From positions 4,375,501 to 4,439,500 of the forward strand of contig NC_044019.1 of assembly GCF_900496995.4 (NCBI RefSeq): 64,000 nt of DNA, in the 5' to 3' direction. The stretch is from Aquila chrysaetos chrysaetos. Taxonomy: Eukaryota > Chordata > Aves > Accipitriformes > Accipitridae. Below are positions 45,101 through 61,396 of the stretch, piece by piece. A program made the translations under genes and the position numbers. The first letter of the stretch is position 1, and each line of letters begins with the position of its first letter. The notes under the pieces are model-generated. The model ran no database searches. It worked only from the letters and a program-made list of their open reading frames with translations, and was not told the DNA's origin.

Positions 45101-48100
45101 AACGCCGCGGCTGCTGCTGGAGCCGGGCAAATTCGCCATCCATGGCAGCCTCAGTCATCCAAACCGCCTCGCATGGCGGGGCTTGAGGGGGGCCAGTGGG
45201 GTGGCACATTAGGGATGGGGCAGGGTTGGTGGCTGACCCCGAGGTGCCGAGGCTGAGCCAGGCACCTCCTGTGTTGTGCTGGTAGCTGCTTTGGACACAG
45301 AGCTCCTGCTTGGGTGATGCTCAGCATCCCAGACCCAGAGCTCCTGCTTGGCATCCTCCTGGTGATGCTCAGCACTGAGGAAAAGCCGAGTTGGGGTTGG
45401 GGAGCAGTGTTTGTCCATTGTGCTGGGTACGGCAGGGTCTTTGCCAGTGGAGGGTGGTGATGGGGCTGCCCAGACCAGCCCCGGCTGGGCAGAGATGGCT
45501 GTGAGACCCTGTCACAGCCTTGTTGTCATTGGGGACCTTGTAGCTCATGGTTTGGCTCTCCCTTTTGGGAGCAGGAGCAGGTCAGAGAGCAAATGTTTCT
45601 GATGATCCCATCTGGCCCACCCTGGACCCCATCCCAGCAGGCAAGTGGACCAGGTGGATGTGGGTGTCTTGGCCCGGCACATGGGGTCTGTTCCACGCGG
45701 AGCTGGGCCCTGAGACACAGAAGGGAGGGAAAAGCAGCAGAAAAAGGGGCCTCAAGGGTTGTTCCTCAAGCTCTGCTGCATTCCCACTTCCCTCGTGTGC
45801 CCACGGACACATGCACGTCCTGCAAGACCCCACCGAAAATAATTCACTCCTAAAATCCAACGACTCCATTTCCTCCCTCTCTGCTTTTATGTGGAGTGTT
45901 GCTTCCACGTGGGTCCTGGCAAGATTTGGGGTGGAAGAGGAGAACCAACCATGCTTGCCTGTCCCTGGACAGCACGCACGCGGAGGCTCGGTGCGGGAAT
46001 AATGGGCGGCCGTGGCCCACGTGACGGGAACTCGCCGGGCCATGAATGGGGGAGATGCTCCATTCATAAATGCAGGGTCCTGCTGCAGTCGCGCAGGCGT
46101 TGGCGCCGGAGCCGGGAATCCCCAGCCTGCTGGAGCTGCTCCTCCCTCCGCCAGCAAATCCCCCTTAACTATTTGCTCATGCTTGTTTGAGCTCCGCTAA
46201 CGAAGTTGAGCAAAAGCTCTGCTCGAATCGCTGCCTGGGATGCAGTGGTCCTCTGGCGCAGCAGGCAGCGATGCTCGTGTCAGCGCTTGCTGGCACAGGG
46301 GGACAAGAGATGTCAGCTGCATCACCCGGCTCAGTTCCTTACAAATTTGTTCTGTTAAAATGGACAGAGCTCATGAAAGCGGAGTGGACTTTTCTGTCAT
46401 CTCACAACCCCCCTTGCCAGCCTGGGTCTTTCTGAACTCCCGAGTTTGATTGCACAGTGATGACCGATGTGGTGATCCTGGGAGAGATGGGAGATTCTCC
46501 CGGCGGTGATGATCCAGGGCCAAATGGCTGCTTAATTAATTACTGGAGGCAACTAAAGGGCTTGAACTGAGGTGACCTGCAGTGAGGGGGCTGGCTGGGA
46601 CCCCGGGCTGGCAGTTCCAGCTTCCAGCCTCCTGGCCTTACTGCAGGTCCTGCCACAAGCAGGGTTGCACGTGCCTGTGCAAAGCCCCGAGATCCTTTTG
46701 TCTTTTTATAATGATGTTTTGGATCTCGCCACCAGCATCCCCAGCCCAGTGTATCAGGAGGTGCAGGGGTAGCTCTCACTGCCCAGTGCGGGACTGGGTG
46801 GGAGAAGGGGGCTGTTTTGCAGCACTGAGAGCCAGCGTTTTGCAGCAAACACTGCTGAAATTTGGGTCAGAGCTGGCTCTGCCAGCCCTTGCTTGCCAAA
46901 TCAGTGAGCCCACGCTGCCAGGTGCCTCAGGTCATTGAAGGCTCTGCGTAATCAAATGGGGATCCAGAGATTTTAGGGAGATGAAGGTGCCTGGTCGAGC
47001 TTGGTCCCTGATGTCCGTCCTCTCACAAGGGGCAGGTGGGGGGGGGGCTTTCGTGCCTCGGGAGGTGTTTGCTTGTCACGTGCCCAGCGGACACCCTGAC
47101 TTGGTGCTGACCTCTCTCCTTTCCCCGTGACCCCCCCAGAGCAAGCTCCACATGGAGGGTTTCCGCAGCCTGAAGGAGGGCGAAGCTGTTGAGTTCACCT
47201 TCAAGAAGTCATCCAAAGGTTTGGAGTCCATCCGGGTGACCGGCCCGGGAGGTGTCTTCTGCATCGGCAGTGAGAGGAGACCCAAAGGCAAGAGCCTCCA
47301 GAAACGCAGATCTAAAGGAGACCGGTAAGGGGCGGCCGGGGCCTGATCCGGGGCATGGTTTGAGCTCAGTGGGCACCAGGAGCTGCCCGGCACCCTGCCC
47401 ACAGCATGGGGACAGGCTCGGATCTGGCGGGGTGGGCAGCGACCCTTCCTCTGGGAAAGTGGCTTCCTTCGACGGTTAATGAGTGGCAGATGCAGCTTAG
47501 TGGGGAAAGGGCAGCAAACCAGCAGCGCAAGGGCAGAGGTCAGGGACACCCCGGGCGGCCGCTCCCCTCGTCTCAGGGAGCTGCGCTGGGCAGGGGTAAT
47601 TTTCTCGAAGAGAAACCCTTCCTTGTGGGAAGGAAATGGCCGGACGTCCTGGCAGCATCTCCCACGGTGAGGCTGGGAGCCCCGGGGCGAGTTTCTGGCC
47701 AGCCCTTCGTCCCCCCTCTTCTCTCCCGTCCTCTCCATCTGGGCTGCCCAGGGATGCCTCATCCCGGCTTTCCCAGCGGATGCTGTCTGCCCCACCCAGC
47801 TGTTCTCACAAGCGGGTTTTAAAATTAGTTGGAAAGGAACTGGGAAGGAAAAGGAAAGAGCAAAAGGCTGTGGCCATCCTGGACAGACGCAGGATTTAAA
47901 ATGGACACAAGGCAGCTCCCTCTGCCCACGCTGCTCTGGTGCAAAGGTAGCACCCGGGGGACGAGCGCTGCAAGGGTACAGCCGTGAGAGAAGCCACGTT
48001 TGGGGTTGTCCCCACACCGATGGCCACGGCCCCTGCAACCGTTCTTCTCTGCTGGGGTTGTCAGTCGTCCGATTGCCTGTTCCTGCTCTGCCGCAGGCTT

Positions 48101-48698
48101 TGGTACAGAGCACGTAACCCTGGGTGCAGGGACTGTAGACACAGGACCCAGAACCATGATGGAGCCAGAGGGGTAGAAGCCCCCGACATCCCCGATTTTT
48201 GTCCCCAAGTGCTTGGTTTCGGTGTAGGGGTTTGCTGCCATCTCCTGGGTACCGGCAGCACCACTGAGCCAGGTCCAAACTGGCCGTGCTGGAGCCGGGG
48301 CTCTGCGGGACCAAACCCAGGGCCACCATCTGCCCCCAAAGAGCTGACCCCACATCCCCGCAGCAGCCAGGCCATTTTAAGCCCAGCTCTGCCTGCGAAG
48401 CTGGATGGGTCCCAGGCTCGGTCATGGCAGCATCCCACCTCATTTTATTTCTCCTCCTCGAATCTCTCTCCTCCCCCCCCGCAGATGCTACAACTGCGGC
48501 GGGCTGGACCATCATGCCAAAGAGTGCAAGCTCCCGCCGCAGCCCAAGAAATGCCACTTCTGCCAGAGCATCAGCCACATGGTCGCCAACTGCCCTGCGA
48601 AAGCACAGCAGTCCCCCAGCTCCCAGGGAAAACCTGCCTACTTCCGAGAGGAGGAGGATATGCACAGCTCGGCCCTCCTCCCCGAAACCCGGGAATGA
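36125..48698 (+). CDS. LIN28A: LIN28A, RNA-binding regulator of let-7 and pluripotency
   Basis: Four exons: 36125-36155, 37007-37179, 47140-47324 and 48485-48698. They join in frame to 200 aa plus TGA. A cold-shock domain (about residues 35-108) contains the RNP motifs KWFNVRMGFGF and VFVHQ. A basic linker (RRPKGKSLQKRRSKGDR) leads to two CCHC knuckles, C131-C134-H139-C144 and C153-C156-H161-C166. The protein is nearly identical to chicken LIN28A; from memory, two residues are missing before PLHGSG. Known role: binds pre-let-7 and recruits TUT4/7 to block its maturation, and binds mRNAs to control translation. The start ATG has context CGGGATGG and gives the conserved MGSVSNQQFAG. Regulation: a CpG-island promoter and a long 3'UTR with let-7 and miR-125 sites. 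Confidence 0.97.
37180..47139 (+). other. LIN28A: LIN28A intron 2 (10 kb), candidate regulatory DNA
   Basis: A GC-rich intron with no nested gene that I can support. Several lower-GC patches with homeobox-, GATA- and TCF-like words stand out: 39490-39690, 41380-41480, 41780-42170 and 44440-44530. A 21-bp unit is tandemly duplicated at 41599-41640. Poly(G) runs occur near 44348. Confidence 0.5.
44481..44490. promoter_or_regulatory. Paired GATA motif in LIN28A intron 2
   Basis: TATCTGATAA holds two inverted GATA cores. It lies beside TTTGATTA and TAATTCAA in a low-GC patch inside GC-rich intron. Confidence 0.35.
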
Positions 48699-48870
48699 TG
48701 GCGGGTGGCGGGGAGGGGCTTCCACCGGGATGAAAAGGCTTTGGCAAGGCAACGGGTAGCCGTGGGGGCTCGGAGGAGGGAGGGCAGGGTGAAGGACTGG
48801 GGAGGGAAGACGGCAATGCTAACGGTGGGGACCCGGTGTCCCTGCAGAGAACTTTTCCTCCTGTTCCCAG

Positions 48871-48878
48871 CTCAGGGA
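48871..48878 (+). promoter_or_regulatory. miR-125 8-mer seed match 1 in LIN28A 3'UTR
   Basis: CTCAGGGA pairs with miR-125 bases 2-8 plus the A opposite base 1. Confidence 0.6.
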
Positions 48879-49046
48879 AAGCCCTGCTTTCATTGGGATG
48901 GCTCATTCTAAAACTAGGGGAAGGCAGCACCCAACACACCTCTTCCAGCTAAAAAAAAAACCCAACCATATCTGATTCATCTTTATCCTTTTCCTAAATG
49001 AAGCCAGGCAGTAGTGTCTCTGGGAGGAGGAGCAGAGAAGCAACAT

Positions 49047-49054
49047 CTCAGGGA
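49047..49054 (+). promoter_or_regulatory. miR-125 8-mer seed match 2 in LIN28A 3'UTR
   Basis: A second CTCAGGGA. Confidence 0.6.
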
Positions 49055-50182
49055 GGAGCTCATGGCTCCTTGTTCTCCTGAGCTTCAAACAGGCTCCGGC
49101 ACAGCTTGGATGAGCTGTGGGCGACCCACTCCTACGCCTGCCCCATCTTTCTCTTCTGCCCCAAGGAGGGAGGCTGAGGGGGAAAGGCTGGCTGCAGACC
49201 ACTGAGGACATGCCCGTGGGCCGGTCCCGCGGGTCCCTCTGCTCCTCGCAGCTTCTTTCTTGCAGGTCGGTGTGAGGATTTGCAGTTTTTCCGTGGTCGC
49301 CCCATTGCTGAAACCAGCAGAGCCCAGATTTGGCCTCAGTCTGGAAAGAAATAGGGCATCTCTTGGGGCTGGGCTAACGCTTGCCGCCTGCTTGTGGGCT
49401 GTGAGCTGTGGCTCGGGGGAGATCAAGTCAAAAGAAAAATATTTTTTTGGTTTTTTTCCCCCTAAGCCTTCCCAAGTGCCAGCCCAGAGAGCGCAAGATG
49501 TTTTATACAGCCAGCTCTTCCCCTCTAAAGAGAACCCTGCCTCCGAAAGGCAGAGCTGGGGAGTGGGAGGGCTTCGTGGAGCAGAAATGCTCTTCGTTAA
49601 GCCTTGGGCACCAGACTCGGGGCAGAGCCGGCTCCCGGGGATGTTGCTGGCAGCGCTTCCCTCAGAGGCCGTGTACACAACCCACCCGGGACTCACACAG
49701 ATCCAGCCATGGCTTGATCCGGACTCCAGACTGCCTGGGTCTTCCCATGGGCTGTGGATCAAACCCACGCAGGACAAAAACGCCCCTCTGCTCTTCCTGC
49801 CCATCCCACGCTCCAGAAACCGATGGCTCCTGGGGTGAGCCTCCCCAGGGGCAGAGGAAAAGGGTGCCCCAGGTTGTTAGCGGCTGCTGTCCTCCCTCCC
49901 CACCGGCCCCCCCAAGTCTTGCCTTTATTTATTGGCCCCGGTGACAGCCCTTCTCCCGGGGCAGCCCCCCCGTCCGTGCCGAAGCCAACACCAAGTGAAA
50001 CCTGCACTAGGACGTGCGTGAATGACGTATCTTTGGGTTTGTTTGTTGTCTTTGTTTTGTTTTTTTTTTTAATATAAATATTCTGTTTTTGTATTTTTGT
50101 ATATTTTAATCTTTAAGAAAAGAAAAAAAACGAGAGAGAAAGGACATAATTCCTGCAACTTATTCTCAGGTATTCGAGCAAT

Positions 50183-50190
50183 CTCAGGGA
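50183..50190 (+). promoter_or_regulatory. miR-125 8-mer seed match 3 in LIN28A 3'UTR
   Basis: A third CTCAGGGA, in an A/T-rich context about 90 bases before the let-7 site, which favours function. Confidence 0.7.
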
Positions 50191-50281
50191 TAAAATGCCT
50201 CTGTAGCCCAGTGCTGGACAGAGAAGAGGGTTTTTTCTAACAGCACAAAGACGTGACGAAGTTTGTATTGGAAGTGTAGAT

Positions 50282-50289
50282 CTACCTCA
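50282..50289 (+). promoter_or_regulatory. let-7 8-mer seed match in LIN28A 3'UTR
   Basis: CTACCTCA is a full let-7/miR-98 8-mer. It closes the known mutual-repression loop in which LIN28 blocks let-7 maturation and let-7 represses LIN28. Confidence 0.8.
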
Positions 50290-51714
50290 CTGGACGTTCG
50301 CTAGGTGGACTGACGTGTTGTTGAGCTTTTCAGTTGTGTTTTTTTGTATGTTTGGGATTTGTTTTCTTTTTAACTGTATTTTAATAGTCTCTTTCCCTTC
50401 CCCACTGGACTGAGGAGGAATTTGGGTCTGTAGATCCGTGTAGTCCCCCTGCGGGGATGGAGAAGCCAGGCAGTGCCACAGGGCAGGGAACAGCTGCTAG
50501 AGCCCGTGTCGGCTCCCCAACTCCAGATTTTCTCCCAGCCTAGTGGCTTTTGAGGACTGTCCTCCATTTCTCTCTCCTGTTTACGCTCACACGTCCCCTC
50601 CCCGCCGTCCCGATGGGAACACTCCAGTCCGCCCCGTGCTCGAGTCCTCCCATTGCCCCCCGGGCTGGGCTGTCGCACAGGCTCCCAGCAGGCTGGTGCC
50701 GTGTGGCTGGGGGTCGGAAAGCCAGGATGGGGGTCCCAGTCCGTTCAGGGGAACATGGCAAGAGCTGGCAGCGGCTGGGGAGTCTGTTGGGAGACTGAGG
50801 GTTATCCTCAATCCCCTGCTTTAGCTCGCCCTTGAGCAAAGGGCTGGCTGGCTGCTCGTGACCTCCTGGGACGAGGGACCTCATGCCAAGGTGGACCCAA
50901 GTCCCAGAGAGGTGAAACTGCTCCATCTTTCTCCTCCCTTCCCAGCTTCCCCCCAAATGCTGGCTCACAATGGCCGGGGGAAACTCTGGATCCCTGGTTT
51001 TGGGGCATTAACACTCCACTTTACAGCCCAGGGGCTGGCTGGAGCCTTCCCAGGGAGGGCATCTCACCGTGCTGGCGTGTCAGGAGGTGGGCACGGTTTC
51101 TGCTGTTTTTTAGGTAGCAATAGGTTTAGATGTAGAGCAGGGCTGGAACAGATGGGGAGCACCTACTCCATCCTCGCTGACGGGCATCAGTGGGGGGACT
51201 TGCTGAGGCTGCTGGAGCCTGGTGACCCCTCTGAGACTTTGCTCTGTCTTGTGTCACACAGGCACCGGGCAGGGGGGGATGGAGAGCGGCTCCCCAGCTG
51301 CTTGCTTGCCCTGCTCCAGTAGTTTTTATGGTGAGGTGGTGGTCTCTTCTTGGGAGGGTGGGGGGAAGGACATTTTAGTTCTTGACTAGCAATGGGATCT
51401 ATACAAAACTACTTCAGGAAAACGGCTTTTGTCTGAACGGGGTAAATGCAATAGAGCGCACTGGGCTGCGCATCTAAGCCTGGGCCTCAGTCCCGCTGCC
51501 GCGTTGCTGGGGGCTGTTGGCCTTCCCCTGGCACCTCGGTTGTGCCAGGGAAACTGCTGCCCCCCTAATGCTTGTATCTGTCTTGAAGAATGAGGTAGGA
51601 CCTTTCCCCCCTTGCCCCCAGTTTAATGGTTTGGTGATTTTTCTGCTAGATGTCTAGTGTGTGTAAATACCTCTGTAAATCTTTCCATTTTCTCTCAGTA
51701 TTCTCCTTGATTAT

Positions 51715-51722
51715 TGTTTACA
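51715..51722 (+). promoter_or_regulatory. miR-30 8-mer seed match in LIN28A 3'UTR
   Basis: TGTTTACA. Seven-base matches (TGTTTAC) also occur at 50579-50585 and 52289-52295. Confidence 0.55.
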
Positions 51723-52303
51723 AAAGTAAGAGGAAAAAAAAAAAAAGGAAAAAAAAAATAGCCAAAGCATCTAATAGGTTATGGACCAGGGAGACAGGAT
51801 CTTCTCTGTATACTCTGCCTTGCAACTCTGTGTGGGGATATGAGCTCTGTAACCATGCCTGTCCTAGGCTAAAGCAAATAGCAAATGGCTTAGAGAATCA
51901 CTCAGGTCTCCCCCGGGGCCAGCGTGGTACCGGGATCCAAGAAAACAGGGATTTTTATCTGTAAAGGGAAGCCACGTTGGAGAAGATGGGATTGATTCGC
52001 ATCTTCTCGTTGCATTTGCCATCGTGGCTCTTCCCGTATCTTGACAATAATTAACTAAATTGCTGCATCATCACCCACCCTGCCCATGCTCGGCTTGCAG
52101 GCGCTGGGCACTATGCATTACGGGACAGTGAATCGCGGGCGGATGAGGCTGCATACTCAGGGTCCTGCTGTAACACGGGAGCATTTGAATGTATGAGAAA
52201 AAGATGTCCCTCGCGAGAGGGTGTCTCCCCTGGTGCGAAAGCCTTGAGTCACAAGATTGTCTATGAGGAGACGGAAGAATGTAATCCATGTTTACTGCTA
52301 GCA

Positions 52304-52310
52304 ACCAAAG
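52304..52310 (+). promoter_or_regulatory. miR-9 7-mer seed match in LIN28A 3'UTR
   Basis: ACCAAAG, a 7mer-m8 match, close to the 3' end of the UTR. Confidence 0.45.
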
Positions 52311-52481
52311 CTTGTTTGTGTCAAACTCTTGAATTTTTATGAAGTGGGTAGGAGGAAGGGAATAGCCGGGGTGGCTGTGTGTGGCTCAGGGGTTACCCTG
52401 AGCCACGCTTTCCAAAGAGATTTCCTGCTGGAGTCCTTGCAGCGAGATCCCCAGGTCCTGTTGCTGCAGGATTTCCCCCCT

Positions 52482-52515
<34 letters not shown>

Positions 52516-52580
52516 TTTTAAGTTGTTTTTGTACGAACTATGTAAAATGTTGTTTTTTTTCTTTTCTGGAAAAAAAAAAA

Positions 52581-52586
52581 AATAAA
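52581..52586 (+). terminator. LIN28A: LIN28A poly(A) signal
   Basis: AATAAA directly after an A run, followed within 30-70 bases by a GT/T-rich downstream element (TTCTGTGTGTGG and T runs). Confidence 0.8.
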
Positions 52587-52677
52587 GACCATGGGCAATG
52601 GCTGCTGGTGATCTTCTGTGTGTGGTTACTTTTTTTTGTTTTTTTCCCCCCCTCTCCTGGGGTTGAGAAGCCCAGAC

Positions 52678-52760
52678 CCAAAATGGGGGGGGGGGGCAGT
52701 GCTGGGAACTGGGGTACCCCAAAATGGGGGGAAGGGGCAGTGCTGGGAACTGGGGTACCC
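52678..52760. repeat. About 42-bp tandem duplication downstream of LIN28A
   Basis: Two near-identical copies, each with CCCAAAATGGGGG, then GCAGTGCTGGGAACTGGGG and TACC. They differ in the length and interruption of the G run. Confidence 0.85.
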
Positions 52761-53049
52761 CACAGCCGCCTCAATTTGCAGCTGATAACCAGCCTGACCA
52801 AGCTTCCAGCGCCTCATCAACCACCCTAGGCCTCGCTCCCATCCTGCAGCCGCCTCACCCCGTACCCCACCTAATCCCCACAGCCCCTGTCAGCTCGCAG
52901 TCACCCAGCAACACCCCAATTGCACTAGGCCACCCCAACTCTGGCACGGCCCCCTCGGTCCACAACCCCCCCCCAACCCCCTCTGCCCTACCATCGGCCT
53001 GTAACCCCCTCCCCTAGAACCGCCCTGGCCCCGCTGCAGCCCTCCGACC

Positions 53050-53261
53050 CCCCCGTTAACCTCCCGGCCACGGCCGCCCCTCCCGCCTCACTCCGCCACA
53101 GAGCGGCCTCCCCCGCGCATGCGCACGAGCCCCGCCTCCCGCCGTCCCGCCCGGCGGCGCTTGGCGCCTGCGCGCGCTTCCCGCCCTGGGCGCCGGCGGG
53201 TGACGCAGGCGGAAGGGCACGTCACCCTCTGAGGGAGGCTGAGGCGGCGCCGCCGGGCGAG
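53050..53261 (+). promoter_or_regulatory. DHDDS: DHDDS CpG promoter and non-coding exon 1
   Basis: A GC-rich block with a perfect palindromic NRF1 site and CRE-like words (TGACGC, CACGTCA). A donor, GGGCGAG|GTAACGGG, has its exon edge at 53261. The next exon holds the ATG at 54462. The cap site is inferred to lie between about 53100 and 53220. Confidence 0.65.
53115..53124. promoter_or_regulatory. NRF1 site in the DHDDS promoter
   Basis: GCGCATGCGC, the exact palindromic NRF1 core. Confidence 0.65.
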
Positions 53262-54461
53262 GTAACGGGCGGGCACCGGGGGGAGAACCGGGGGGGGGTG
53301 GCGGTGGTCTGGGTGTCCTTTCCGCCTTCTACTCCGCGTCTGCTCGCTGCTCGGCGGTGGGTGGCAGCCAGGGCGTCGGTAGGGAGAGCCGCGTCCCGGA
53401 GAGAGCGGCCGGTGCTGGCTGCACCCTGGGCCTGAGAGAGTCATGGCCTTTCTGGTGCTCTGTCCCTGGCTTATAGACGAGGGGCTTCCTAGTGTAGCTT
53501 ATTTTTTTTAAGATGACTGTGTGAAATGGTATGTGAAAGATTGATTGCTGTTAACAGCCAAAGGTGGCATTGGAAGAGGGTGTGTTTTCAGCCTGAGCTA
53601 TTCAAGGGGAGCATTAAGAGCTTTACTAACAGAGCCCGAGGTTCAGCAGTTCCTTGCCTTAATGTTTTGTGGCTGCATCTGTGGCTAGACATCCCTTCCT
53701 GAGGGAAGAGGCAGCGAAGGCCCATACGGAAAATTAATGCAGTCGGTGTAATTTGAATCTGCTTCGGTCCCTAGGTGGGTACCAGGTGGTTGGATCTGGA
53801 CCGTTGCCCCCACAGCTCTCTCTTCATAGCTGCTTTGCCCATGTCTCTCAGGGTTCCTAGCTGAGAGAATTGAAGATTAACGTGGAAGTTCAGCAAACTC
53901 TTGTGTCTTGTCAGCTCAAGCCAGATCTTAGTATTCGATGTGCAATAATGTGGTAAAAAACCCAATATTTTTACAGCTCCAGAGTCTGTAAGGGAAAAGA
54001 ACTATCAGTGGTGATGCAAGTGCAGGGTAGTTGGTGATGTAGGTGGTTGCTTCATTTGAAGGATTTCCAACAACTCCAACACAAAAGCATCGAAGGTCAG
54101 TTTGCGCTGCTGCCACCCTGTGACTCACCTGGTGGTAGCCCAAATTGTGGGCCTCTACTAACTCACCAGCTAGTTTGGCTGGAAGATGCAGTAATGTTTT
54201 TTCTTGCTACCAGCTAGTGCAGAATCTACTCTGATGACATACATCTGGAAAATTCCAGAGGTCATTTCTGAGCTCCCCCATTGTCTGCTTATTGAAGTAC
54301 TTGCACAGGTGATAAAAAGGGCTCCAAAGCAGCTAGGCAAAGCTTATTTTTCCAAGGAGATGGTTTGTTGCATTGCTTTGGGCTCAGACAGAATCTTCTG
54401 TACTTCTAACCCCTTTATTTTCATCTTCCCATTGAAAAAGAAAAGGAGCTCTCGGTAAAAC

Positions 54462-61396
<6,935 letters not shown>

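Larger units (their letters stand above)
48699..52605 (+). other. LIN28A: LIN28A 3'UTR (about 3.9 kb)
   Basis: It runs from the stop to the single clear poly(A) signal at 52581. No competing ORF or gene is supported. Long T-rich stretches (about 50060-50100 and 52486-52514) suit RNA-binding proteins. The microRNA seed matches are listed separately. Confidence 0.8.

Noticed and set aside
47076-48752. 558-codon minus-strand open frame across LIN28A exons 3 and 4
   Set aside because: It covers the complement of conserved LIN28A exons and intron, has no domain, and is explained by GC-rich composition.
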